In this document: one piece after another, positions 35,456-43,877 of the stretch
How the letters are laid out: each line of letters opens with the position of its first letter
How positions within the stretch are numbered: the stretch's first letter is position 1
Source of the DNA: an uncultured Lachnospiraceae bacterium
GTDB lineage: Bacteria; Bacillota; Clostridia; Lachnospirales; Lachnospiraceae
Direction: 5' to 3'
Length of the DNA stretch: 64,000 nt
Assembly (NCBI GenBank): GCA_910584685.1
Contig: CAJUAO010000002.1
Location: forward strand, 1-64,000
The notes under the pieces: model-generated
Told to the model about the DNA's origin: nothing
Databases searched by the model: none
What the model saw: the letters and a program-made list of their open reading frames with translations, nothing else
Position numbers and translations under genes: made by a program

Positions 35456-36949
35456 TTACTTTTTCTCTATATCGTTTATTGTCACCTTACTTGTATGAGG
35501 TATAGGCTTCCATGTTACCTTCTTAAACAATGCTATATACATGGCCCATCTTCCTATTATGTCAAAGGTAGGCCACGTAATACAATAAAGAGCCTTTTTA
35601 AGAGGATGTATCTTTATTATGCGCTTTCTTTCAACTATAAACACATAAACAGCAATTAACATCTGCTTTATATCATACGCTATCTTTCCAAGGGCGTTCC
35701 ACAGCACTGCAAGGCTCATGCTGTATATAAAAGCTTTTATTCCGGGAGACGCCGTAATATATACGTCTCCAAAAACATAATTTAACCCCCTTACAAGCCA
35801 GTTGCCCTTAGGGTTAAACATATATGCCTCCACGCCATTTGCATACTTATGGCATGCATATATAAACACACTGACTATAAGCCATAAAATCATTTTTATG
35901 AGGGACCTTGGAATAAGCTGCGCCAATGTGTCAAAGGAAGCAAATCTATGGCGGATTCCCTCTAAAACTGCCTCCTTTGTAATTTTTCTTTTTTCTCCCT
36001 TTGGACGTTTTTCCTTAAAGCAGTTTCCTACGAATATATTTTTAAACAGAGGCCATCCGCTTTCAACAAATGCAAGCAGATGTCCCTTTGCCCATCTTAT
36101 TCTCTGTCTAAGGGCAATTCTTATGCTTGTGGGCTGTTCGTCATAAAATACCGCGGCGTCATTGTAGGATATCTGATATCCGTGGGCCACCGCATCTGCC
36201 GTAAAGGCTCTGTCCTCCGTAAGGGAGGTGTAATGCCAGCCATCCCTTACAAGCTCGTTTGCAAAAAGAAAGCCTGTGCCCTGTATATTTGTCGCAAGAT
36301 GAAGAACAGAGCGGGCCCTGTGATTTTGTCTTATGGAGCGGAGCCAGTGAAGGGCATATGTTGACGCAACCCAGTTTTCGTCAAAATTCTTAGTATTTCT
36401 GTAAGAGGTAATTATCTTTTCCCCTGAGTCAAAGGCTTCATTCATTCTTGTTATATAATCTTTATTTAAAAGGTTGTCCGAATCAAATATAAAATATCCC
36501 TCAAAGGCTTCTATACCATAATCCTTCTCTATATTTTCAAAGAGAAATTTTAATGCAAAGCCCTTTGTTCTCTCGGCGTCATTAAATCTCTCATAACATA
36601 CGGCTCCGTTTTCCCTTGCCACCTGCGCGGTGCTGTCCGTACAGTTGTCCGCCACTACAAATATGGTTACAAGCTCCTTAGGATAATCCTGTCTGTTTAT
36701 ACTGTCTATAAGATTTCCTATAACTGCCTCCTCATTCCTTGCAGGAATCAGAACTGCATATTTATGATTTTCCTTTGCAGGCTTAAATCTTCTTGTTATA
36801 AAAAATCCCAGTATCCAGTAAAACTGCTTGTGAAAGGTAAATATACCCAAAAATGCAAATATCGCCGCCCTTACAGCGTTGCTCTCAGTGTATATCCCTC
36901 CGACAGCACATATCAAATCATGGAAAAAATTCCCAACCGCCTCCAGCAT
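35456..36949 (-). CDS. Membrane glycosyltransferase, family 2
   Basis: A 497-residue processive-type GT2. It has one N-terminal helix, then a catalytic domain: AVLIPARNEEAVIGNLIDSI, the DSDN metal motif in IFDSDNLLNKDYI, then TEDRAFT and the QRIRWAKGHL (QxxRW) motif. Four or more C-terminal helices follow. The layout resembles beta-glycan synthases, or transferases that load sugar onto lipid. The start at 36949 follows GAAGGAG. It heads the operon with the LTA-synthase-like gene 28 bases downstream. The sugar donor is unknown. Confidence 0.88.
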   Translation of the reverse strand: MLEAVGNFFHDLICAVGGIYTESNAVRAAIFAFLGIFTFHKQFYWILGFFITRRFKPAKENHKYAVLIPARNEEAVIGNLIDSINRQDYPKELVTIFVVADNCTDSTAQVARENGAVCYERFNDAERTKGFALKFLFENIEKDYGIEAFEGYFIFDSDNLLNKDYITRMNEAFDSGEKIITSYRNTKNFDENWVASTYALHWLRSIRQNHRARSVLHLATNIQGTGFLFANELVRDGWHYTSLTEDRAFTADAVAHGYQISYNDAAVFYDEQPTSIRIALRQRIRWAKGHLLAFVESGWPLFKNIFVGNCFKEKRPKGEKRKITKEAVLEGIRHRFASFDTLAQLIPRSLIKMILWLIVSVFIYACHKYANGVEAYMFNPKGNWLVRGLNYVFGDVYITASPGIKAFIYSMSLAVLWNALGKIAYDIKQMLIAVYVFIVERKRIIKIHPLKKALYCITWPTFDIIGRWAMYIALFKKVTWKPIPHTSKVTINDIEKK

Positions 36950-37216
36950 AATACTCTCCTTCAAAAAGTCCTTCAAAAATCCAATGTCGTTTAATGACAT
37001 ATACTATCATATTTTACACTATAGTTTTGTATTTGAAAAGAATAAATTTTATTTTTTTCGTTTTTTTATGTTATGGGATTACTGTTCAAACTTAACATAT
37101 ATATAATAAAGGGGTTTAGCTATAGCTTAGACTTTGAATTTGACAGTTCTGAAGTTCGTTATCTAATAATTTGTGTATACTTCAGAGTCTGAAAGAAATT
37201 TTTCTATATAAATTAA

Positions 37217-37744
37217 TTATCCTTTAAAAAACATATTGTATTTAGTCAGTGTCCAAAAATGTGATATATAATTATCTGCATCCTTTGTAAATCTCATTTC
37301 AATTATTTCTGTATATTTATATCCACATATATTTTTTAATTTCAACTCTAATTTAATTTCTAAATAATCTTTATTAAGCTGACTATCATTTAGATTTATT
37401 TCCTGTGTGAATGTATTAAATCGTTCATCCAATGTAAAAAATACATCATTTGGCATATATAAATTATTTTGAATTACTCCATCTATAATTAGTTTAGCAC
37501 TACAAACAATAATATCTGAATTACCTGATACATAGAAGCTTATTCCGTCATCATTTGTCAAATCAAATTTACGTTCAAACCGCTCATTGACTTCTGGCAG
37601 TGTAATATAGTTCGATTTTTCAATTACAAAAAAACCCTTATCCCTAGATATAGCCTGTTGATGAATTTTCCAACTTAAAGCAAGTTGTCCCATCAAAATA
37701 ATAGCTTGAATAATTAAAATTATACCATCCATTATAACATTCAT
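37217..37744 (-). CDS. Hypothetical membrane-tethered protein next to restriction genes
   Basis: A 175-residue protein with one N-terminal membrane helix (about 5-26), then a basic stretch KIHQQAISRDKG and a soluble, mostly beta domain ending FTKDADNYISHFWTLTKYNMFFKG. I do not recognise the family. The gene is AT-rich like the restriction-modification genes upstream and lies 55 bases after the endonuclease gene on the same strand, so it may be part of the same island. The soluble domain should face the cytoplasm or the surface; the orientation is unclear. Confidence 0.6.
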   Translation of the reverse strand: MNVIMDGIILIIQAIILMGQLALSWKIHQQAISRDKGFFVIEKSNYITLPEVNERFERKFDLTNDDGISFYVSGNSDIIVCSAKLIIDGVIQNNLYMPNDVFFTLDERFNTFTQEINLNDSQLNKDYLEIKLELKLKNICGYKYTEIIEMRFTKDADNYISHFWTLTKYNMFFKG

Positions 37745-37799
37745 CTCCTTTTTATTTAATTCAAATAATCAATATAATAATCCTTTTATTTATTTCATA

Positions 37800-38606
37800 T
37801 TACATATGTGTTCTTTTCCAATATTCATATACTCTTTTCATTTCATTAACATCATTTCCTTCTTTCTCTTGAATTTCAAAATACCCGTCAAGAGAAGTAT
37901 ACGTTGATTTTCCACGATATGTTTTATATCCACCCCAATAATCCTCATAAGTTTCTATTCCTAATTCTGAGAACGGTCCCTCACCATTGATTAAATAATT
38001 CATATTACTCGTTCTAAATGAGCCTATATTTTCAGTATTACCACTCCCCGGCTTATCACCCGAAATTTTAAACTTCTCCTGAACAAACACTTCAACATCC
38101 TTATAAGGAACTTGCAATTTTCCCAAATCATCAATATTAAACATCTGACCTTCTGTCGCATTTTCATTTCTAGTATATACAAACCCTATAACATAATGTT
38201 TTGTATATTCTCTATAAGGATATGAAATATTTTTCTTACCATCTCGCATATAAGATGCGAAAGAACCAAGAGTAAAAACATATCCTGATGGCTTTCCGTT
38301 CTTTAAAAACTTTCTATAAGTCGTTTTAATATCCACAGCTATTTTCTCTTTATCATCTTCACTTCTCATAAGTGTGAAGTCAGGATACACTGTTTGTGCC
38401 TCTGATGGATGCAATATCATTCCATTTTCATCTGCTATTTCCTGTAAAATATTATAGGAAATCAGTTCAAAAATCCTTCCAATAAGTTTTGAATCACTTC
38501 CCAATGAAAATAACTTTCCATCAGGAGATACCAGTGCGCTTACTTCCCAATTGATTCTTTTCTCTTTTATTTTCTTGTTAAAAATTCTTATAAAATCCAA
38601 TTCCAT
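37800..38606 (-). CDS. EcoRV-like type II restriction endonuclease
   Basis: A 268-residue protein clearly similar in sequence to EcoRV along its length. The catalytic PD-(D/E)xK residues are D76 (YPDFTL) and D92/K94 (AVDIKTTY), with E47 in FELIS. The recognition loop PGSGNTENIGS (186-196) matches the EcoRV loop that reads GATATC, so cleavage at GATATC is a fair prediction. The gene follows the N6-adenine methyltransferase gene after 21 bases. GGAG lies seven bases before the ATG. The C-terminus is a little longer than in EcoRV. Confidence 0.92.
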   Translation of the reverse strand: MELDFIRIFNKKIKEKRINWEVSALVSPDGKLFSLGSDSKLIGRIFELISYNILQEIADENGMILHPSEAQTVYPDFTLMRSEDDKEKIAVDIKTTYRKFLKNGKPSGYVFTLGSFASYMRDGKKNISYPYREYTKHYVIGFVYTRNENATEGQMFNIDDLGKLQVPYKDVEVFVQEKFKISGDKPGSGNTENIGSFRTSNMNYLINGEGPFSELGIETYEDYWGGYKTYRGKSTYTSLDGYFEIQEKEGNDVNEMKRVYEYWKRTHM

Positions 38607-38627
38607 TTACCACTCCTATTATATTTA

Positions 38628-39545
38628 TTACCCATTTACTGCTTTATCAAAAAATAATAGCTTTAAAAAATCATCTACTAATCCTTCTTTCGCCGGAATC
38701 TTTGCAGGATTATAATTCATCAGTAATGCCTCCAACATAGAATTTCTATTAGATTCCTTTGCCCCAACATGATAAAAATGCTCTTGATTTACTTTATAAC
38801 AATTCTTCCAAACCATATCTATGTACTCATTAGTTCTATACATATTTTTATCCCATGTTGATAACATAAAATGTGCATGCGAATTTACCAGCAAATCATG
38901 TAATTTAATTTCATGTTCTTCATCCCAGCTATCATAATAATCAACATGCCTTCCTATGTATGGGGGGTCACAATATATAAAACTATTTTCAGTAGCTTCA
39001 CTTATTGATTGTTCAAAAGACTGACACTTAAATTCCCAATTTTTATTTATAAATATCATTTCTAACCACTTTACCTGATTTACAATCTTCGTAATATATG
39101 CTTTTGCAAATCGCTTAGATTTATGTCCATAAGGAACATTAAATTGATAATTCCGATTAAATCTAATCATTCCATTAAAGCAACTTCTATTCAAAAAAAG
39201 AAAATCTAGTGGATTATGTTTCTCATTGAATCTATCCCTTACGTAATAATAATATTTATCGTCTTTTTCCTCCAGTTTCTTACCTTCATTTTCCAAAAAC
39301 TCCCTGACATTATATGATGTAATCTCCTCACTTTTTATAGCATTATATAATGCTATTGTATGAGGATTAGTATCCGCAAATATAGCATGCTCAGGTGCTA
39401 AATTTAATCCTACTACTCCTGAGCCCATAAATGGCTCCACCCATACTGTATCTTTATCTATCCAAGCCAATTCCGAAATCAATGGTACAATTTTAGTTTT
39501 TATACCTTGTATCTTTATCGGTGGAATGTGCACCTTTTCTATCAT
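38628..39545 (-). CDS. D12-class N6-adenine DNA methyltransferase (EcoRV-type)
   Basis: A 305-residue enzyme with the AdoMet motif VEPFMGSGVVGLNL (36-49) and the catalytic DPPY (193-196). The order is that of the D12/Dam alpha class. It should methylate adenine in the site cut by the neighbouring EcoRV-like enzyme and so protect host DNA. It is the first gene of the operon, with a leader of about 180 bases that starts near an inverted repeat (39741-39776). The DPPY codons contain a run of six C residues on the coding strand. Confidence 0.92.
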   Translation of the reverse strand: MIEKVHIPPIKIQGIKTKIVPLISELAWIDKDTVWVEPFMGSGVVGLNLAPEHAIFADTNPHTIALYNAIKSEEITSYNVREFLENEGKKLEEKDDKYYYYVRDRFNEKHNPLDFLFLNRSCFNGMIRFNRNYQFNVPYGHKSKRFAKAYITKIVNQVKWLEMIFINKNWEFKCQSFEQSISEATENSFIYCDPPYIGRHVDYYDSWDEEHEIKLHDLLVNSHAHFMLSTWDKNMYRTNEYIDMVWKNCYKVNQEHFYHVGAKESNRNSMLEALLMNYNPAKIPAKEGLVDDFLKLLFFDKAVNG

Positions 39546-39733
39546 TGTCAGTCATCCTTTCAAAATATGCAAATATTTTCAAGCAAAATATTCCTTGATT
39601 AAATTTCTTTTTATATATTCTAGCAAATGTTCTTCATTGACATGGCTCATTTTGTTTATATTTTATCCTCTTCTTAATGCCAACTGTAAATGCTACTCAT
39701 TTAGCTACTATATGTTTTAAAGTATATCATAAC

Positions 39734-39776
39734 ATTATAGTGTAATCAATTTATTTTTATTTCAACATTGATTACA
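39734..39776 (-). promoter_or_regulatory. Inverted repeat and -10-like box ahead of the restriction-modification operon
   Basis: TGTAATCAAT (39741-39750) is the exact reverse complement of ATTGATTACA (39767-39776). A TATAAT box lies beside it on the minus strand (39734-39739), but no well-spaced -35 box is seen. The repeat would cover the promoter like an operator. The 257 bases between the rRNA methyltransferase and methyltransferase genes hold nothing else recognised. Confidence 0.35.
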
Positions 39777-39802
39777 TACAAGAAGATAATACTTAATTAT
39801 TT

Positions 39803-41245
39803 CTAAACATTTTTTCTTAATCCCTTAGGATAGTGATTTTTAAGCTGTCCTCCTGACACCTTTCCCCAGCCTATGGAGTATCCATCTGCACACACCAAAC
39901 ACCAGCCCTTTAAAGCGTCTGTTTCTATTGTTTCTCCCCTTAAGTATTTTTCCAGCCTGACATCTGTAAGGCTTATATCCTCACTGCTTTTAACATCATT
40001 TTTTCCTAAAAACAAAGCTAAGGCGTGGGACGGCTCAAATCTTTCCTTTTTAAATTCTCCTATGCAAAGACCTGCCCTTAAAACCTTTAGTCCGTTTAAT
40101 GAGGGGGTGGCTTCAGGAAGCCTGTACAGGCGGCCGCCAAACAATATAAGATGCCCTGACAGTATATACTGCTCTATATGGGCGCTTAAGGTCCTTGAGG
40201 TAAATTCCCTTAGGGCTTCCATCTGATTTTTATCTGGTTTTCTTTCGGTGTTTTTGTTCCTTTGCCCTTTTTTACAATTATTTCCTGAAAATTCTTTCCT
40301 GTAATTTATATTATCTACTTTTTGATACTCTGCTTCGGAAATATTACAAAATCCTGTACTGCTTTTTTTCAGCACTGCCACAAAATGGCCCTCTCCCTTA
40401 TGCTTATGGGGAAAAAGCCTTAGCTGCTTTTCTATATCAAAATCCCTATGTCTTTTTATAAAGGCTTCTATTGTCTCCTCATTTTCCTCCCGTGAAAATG
40501 TACAGGTTGAATATACCATTACCCCGCCCCGCTTTAGCATGGCCGCTCCATTGTCAAGTATCTCTGCCTGTCTCTTTGCGCAAAGCCTTATATTGTCAAC
40601 GCTCCATTCCTCTATTGCCTGGGGATTTTTTCTGAACATTCCCTCTCCGGAGCACGGGGCGTCTATCAGTATTTTATCAAAAAATTCAGGAAATTTTTCT
40701 GCCAGCAGGCTGCTGTCCTCATTTGTTATCACTGCATTTGCTATGCCCATGCGCTCTGTATTACGGGACAATATTTTACATCTTTCAGGGTGTATTTCAT
40801 TTGATATAAGAAGTCCCTCCTGCCCCATATATGATGCAAGCTGCGTTGATTTCCCTCCCGGAGCTGCGCATAAATCCAGTACTAAATCTCCCGGCTCCGG
40901 TCTTAAAAGCGCGGCGGCTGACATTGCGCTGGGCTCCTGTATATAATAAAGCCCTGCCTCGTGGTAAGGGTGCTTTCCGGGATACGACGTATTATCATAA
41001 TAATACCCGTCATCAGCCCACTCTACCTTTTCCACATAATCTATGCCTGCCTTTTTTAAGATTTCTCCATGCTTTTCCTTTAACACTCCCTTTTTCAGAC
41101 TGTTTATCCTAAGCCCGCGGCAGCTCTCCTTCATATAGCTGTATTCAAAGTTTTCCCATTCGTCTCCTAAAAGCTTCTTCATTCTGTCTTTAAACTCTTT
41201 TGGAAGGCTTTTTAAATATTCATCTCCTGATATGTTTATTTCCAT
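39803..41245 (-). CDS. rsmF: rRNA cytosine-C5 methyltransferase, RsmF-like
   Basis: A 480-residue NOL1/NOP2/Sun enzyme. It carries LDLCAAPGGKSTQLASYMG (AdoMet binding), ILIDAPCSGEGMFRKNP with the first catalytic Cys, and MVYSTCTFSREENEE with the second. The C-terminal part (RRNA_methyltransf_F region plus PUA-like domain) has GLCIGEFKKERFEPSHALAL. Substrate position is inferred from the family. The start at 41245 follows GCGGAG and overlaps the end of the asparaginase gene by 10 bases, so the genes are translationally coupled. Confidence 0.9.
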   Translation of the reverse strand: MEINISGDEYLKSLPKEFKDRMKKLLGDEWENFEYSYMKESCRGLRINSLKKGVLKEKHGEILKKAGIDYVEKVEWADDGYYYDNTSYPGKHPYHEAGLYYIQEPSAMSAAALLRPEPGDLVLDLCAAPGGKSTQLASYMGQEGLLISNEIHPERCKILSRNTERMGIANAVITNEDSSLLAEKFPEFFDKILIDAPCSGEGMFRKNPQAIEEWSVDNIRLCAKRQAEILDNGAAMLKRGGVMVYSTCTFSREENEETIEAFIKRHRDFDIEKQLRLFPHKHKGEGHFVAVLKKSSTGFCNISEAEYQKVDNINYRKEFSGNNCKKGQRNKNTERKPDKNQMEALREFTSRTLSAHIEQYILSGHLILFGGRLYRLPEATPSLNGLKVLRAGLCIGEFKKERFEPSHALALFLGKNDVKSSEDISLTDVRLEKYLRGETIETDALKGWCLVCADGYSIGWGKVSGGQLKNHYPKGLRKNV

Positions 41246-42297
41246 AGCATTTCTCCGCAAATATCTGTTCTTAAAAATTCTGTCAGCCTGTCTCCCTTAA
41301 GCTCCATTGCGCAGCCTGCCAGTGTTTTTACATATACCATTTCCGACGTCATTCCATACACCGGTACCGCCCCCGCCTCTGTCATGTCATTGCCCGAAGC
41401 ATACATATTTATATCCTCACGGCAGGGCTCCGCTATAACAGGAATATTCCTGCTTCTGCATTTATCAAGAAGATACAGTATTGAGGCTGACGTGTATTCC
41501 TGTTCCTTATTCTGTCTCTCCACACAGGCTGTGCATGAATGATACAGACCGTGAACAACAGCCCTTATGCCATTATCTATATTATACACACTGTAATCCA
41601 GACCTACATAGGGCTTTATATATAATACGCAGCCTGAAATTTCTGATATACTGCCTAAGGCTTCCCTATACCCCTGTCCGGCTGCCGGAATACCGTTATT
41701 TTTTACGTTTTTTACATATTCTTCCGCTTCCCCTTCATTTACCAAAAAAGCGTCATAGCTGTAAAAATCATCAAGATAATTTTCACACTGCATAAGATGA
41801 CAGCCTTTGTGAATATACATTTTTCCATTCATATTTTCATATGGCACATACACGCCTGCCGGAATACCGCGTCTTATAAGCTCTACCGCCATACTGAAAT
41901 TTTTATTCCCGTTTGCTCCATTTACGTCTAAAGGAAGCTGACTGCTTACTATACATACGGGTACGTCCCTGCCTGACATTATAAGCGACATAAAGGCGGA
42001 CGTATATGCAAGAGTATCTGTTCCATGTGCCATTATCACACCCTGATATCTGTCAAAATCTACTGTCCTTAAATATTCCAGAAGAATATTCCACCTGGCT
42101 GCCGTCATATTTTCGCTTAGGGTATCAAGTACATAATTAACCTCAAACTTTGTATCCCTATAAGGCGAGGAGGACTTTTCAAAGTTTTCAAGGATAAGTC
42201 TCTTTGCCTCCCCCATGTTCACATCTCTGTTTGCATTTTCACTGTCACCGAAGGAGCAGATTGTTCCCCCTGTAAGTATAAGTAATATTGGTTTCAT
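41236..42297 (-). CDS. L-asparaginase
   Basis: A 353-residue enzyme that hydrolyses asparagine to aspartate and ammonia. The two catalytic threonine motifs are visible: LILTGGTICS at the N-terminus and MAHGTDTLAYTSAFM near residue 90. DVNGANGNKN and the Y/K pocket positions also fit. There is no signal peptide, so it is a cytosolic type I-like enzyme. Compared with E. coli AnsA (338) it is slightly longer. Hairpins fill the spacer upstream at 42314-42469. Confidence 0.88.
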   Translation of the reverse strand: MKPILLILTGGTICSFGDSENANRDVNMGEAKRLILENFEKSSSPYRDTKFEVNYVLDTLSENMTAARWNILLEYLRTVDFDRYQGVIMAHGTDTLAYTSAFMSLIMSGRDVPVCIVSSQLPLDVNGANGNKNFSMAVELIRRGIPAGVYVPYENMNGKMYIHKGCHLMQCENYLDDFYSYDAFLVNEGEAEEYVKNVKNNGIPAAGQGYREALGSISEISGCVLYIKPYVGLDYSVYNIDNGIRAVVHGLYHSCTACVERQNKEQEYTSASILYLLDKCRSRNIPVIAEPCREDINMYASGNDMTEAGAVPVYGMTSEMVYVKTLAGCAMELKGDRLTEFLRTDICGEMLWK

Positions 42298-42313
42298 TTT
42301 TGTTTCCTTTCAT

Positions 42314-42469
42314 CAGCTTTGCTGAGACTATTATACCATATTTGTGTGCTTTAGCACACATGGAATCAGAAGTTGACGCAATGTCCTTCTGCGTCAACAT
42401 TATACCATATTTTACCCTGCCTGTATCTAAATACAACAAAAAAGTGTCAGGAGCTTTAGGAATCTCCTG
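42314..42469. other. Cluster of hairpins with a direct repeat in a divergent intergenic region
   Basis: In 156 bases there are four hairpins: CAGC/GCTG (42314-42324), TGTGTGCT/AGCACACA (42343-42360), GTTGACGCA/TGCGTCAAC (42372-42398) and AGGAG/CTCCT (42449-42468). The sequence ATTATACCATATTT occurs twice, at 42330 and 42399, framing the middle two. The rest of the gap to 42589 is A/T-rich and carries a TATAAT box at 42520 without a good -35 box. Confidence 0.5.
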
Positions 42470-42589
42470 TTATTTTAATAATTTAACAATTAATTAATAG
42501 CAATTTTTAAAAAAACATGTATAATTAAGTTAATAGTATGTAATTTTTAAAAACAAAATATCGTTACATAATTTAGAAAGGAGAAACAT

Positions 42590-43459
42590 ATGGTTGAATA
42601 CATATTAGGAAACTATCTGATACAGTCCGGAAAGCTTACTGATGAGTATTTTAATGGAATCATTGAAAAATTAGACAAGGTTCATGTAAGACTTGGGATT
42701 ATTGCTGTTGCAGAAGGGATGATGTCCATTGAACAGGCAGATGAAATTAACCAGCTTCAATCGGCTGTAGACAAGCGTTTTGGCGATATTGCCATAGAAA
42801 AGGGATATCTTACGGAAGCGCAGATTAATAATCTTCTTAAGGCTCAGGGAAATACATTTATGACCTTTATTCAGGCTCTTGTAAATGAAGGCTTCATAAA
42901 TCTTCGGGAAATTGACAACATACTTGAAGCCTTCAGAATAAAAAACAGCTTTAGCAAAACGGATATGGAAATATTAAAAAGAAATGACACTGACGTTGTT
43001 ATTCCTCTTTTTCTCACCAATGAAACGTTACAATATCAGGATATAATCAGCATAGCCATCAGAACTATTATAAGATGCATTGACAGGCATGTTTATATAG
43101 GGAAGGCCTCTCTATTAAACGGAATAACACTCCACAACGCTTCCGTACAGCTTGTTGACGGTGAAAATGGATTTGTTTCTGCCTTTGCCGAGAAGGACGG
43201 AGGGTTACTGGAGCTTTCAAGTATTTTTGGTCAGGAGCAGTTTTCATATATAAATGACGATTCTCTTGACGCCGCCGGAGAATTTTTGAATTGTATAAAC
43301 GGATTACATGCGTCAGCCCTAAGCCAGAAGGGTGATATTCTTGAGCTTATGCCTCCCCAGCTTGTTTCAGGCTCTGCCAAAATCACCGGTCAGGTATGCA
43401 GTATACCGATATTTATTAAAAACAAACAGTTTGATTTTATCGTAAAAAATTTAAGGTAG
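42590..43459 (+). CDS. CheX-like chemotaxis phosphatase with N-terminal extension
   Basis: A 289-residue soluble protein. The N-terminal 120 residues hold helical repeats of the type GEYLIQSGKLTDEYF and FGDIAIEKGYLTEAQINNLLKAQ, similar to the N-terminal domain of GspE/MshE ATPases. The C-terminal 150 residues resemble CheC/CheX: SSIFGQEQFSYINDDSLDAAGEFLNCINGLHASALS, where the E..N pair corresponds to the CheX ExxN phosphatase motif. It is followed after 10 bases by a CheY-like gene, its probable substrate. AAAGGAG precedes the start. Confidence 0.7.
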   Translation: MVEYILGNYLIQSGKLTDEYFNGIIEKLDKVHVRLGIIAVAEGMMSIEQADEINQLQSAVDKRFGDIAIEKGYLTEAQINNLLKAQGNTFMTFIQALVNEGFINLREIDNILEAFRIKNSFSKTDMEILKRNDTDVVIPLFLTNETLQYQDIISIAIRTIIRCIDRHVYIGKASLLNGITLHNASVQLVDGENGFVSAFAEKDGGLLELSSIFGQEQFSYINDDSLDAAGEFLNCINGLHASALSQKGDILELMPPQLVSGSAKITGQVCSIPIFIKNKQFDFIVKNLR

Positions 43460-43469
43460 GAGGATTATT

Positions 43470-43829
43470 ATGGCAAAAATACTTATAGTAGACGATTCAA
43501 GAACATCAAGAAAGATATTAAGGAATATTTTACAGGAATGCGGACATGAGGTTATAGATGAGGCTGAAAACGGAGAAATTGGTTATACTAAATATCAGGA
43601 GCTTAAGCCTGACATCGTAACCATGGATATTACAATGCCGAAAATGGATGGTATTGAATGTCTTAAGCTTATACGCAGCTATGACTCTAACGCTAAAGTA
43701 GTTATGATAACCGCCGCCGGTCAGAAGGATAAGATGATAGAGGCTGTTAAAAGCGGCGTAGCTGAGTTCCTTACGAAACCATTTGAAAAAGATGAAATAG
43801 CTCACGCCATTGAGAATGCTTTAAAATAA
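43470..43829 (+). CDS. CheY-like response regulator
   Basis: A 119-residue single receiver domain with no output domain. The acidic pair is in VDDSRTSRK, the phosphorylated Asp in IVTMDITMPKMDG (about residue 54), the switch Thr in MITAAGQ and the Lys in LTKPFEKDE. It probably binds a flagellar motor or chemotaxis partner. It is co-transcribed with the CheX-like gene, which would remove its phosphate. AGGAGGATTATT precedes the start. Confidence 0.92.
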   Translation: MAKILIVDDSRTSRKILRNILQECGHEVIDEAENGEIGYTKYQELKPDIVTMDITMPKMDGIECLKLIRSYDSNAKVVMITAAGQKDKMIEAVKSGVAEFLTKPFEKDEIAHAIENALK

Positions 43830-43864
43830 AAAGCTTCTTATGAATTTGGGCTTGTATAGTAATA

Positions 43865-43873
43865 GGGGGGGGG
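43865..43873 (+). promoter_or_regulatory. Run of nine G residues serving as ribosome-binding site
   Basis: Nine consecutive G residues lie four bases before the ATG at 43878 of the Y-family polymerase gene, and no other Shine-Dalgarno sequence is seen. Slippage here would change the strength or spacing of the site. Confidence 0.6.
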
Positions 43874-43877
43874 TATT

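Noticed and set aside
37800..38606. Avoidance of GATATC in the host DNA as support for the EcoRV-like enzyme
   Set aside because: At least seven GATATC sites are visible in the window, so there is no sign of strong avoidance.
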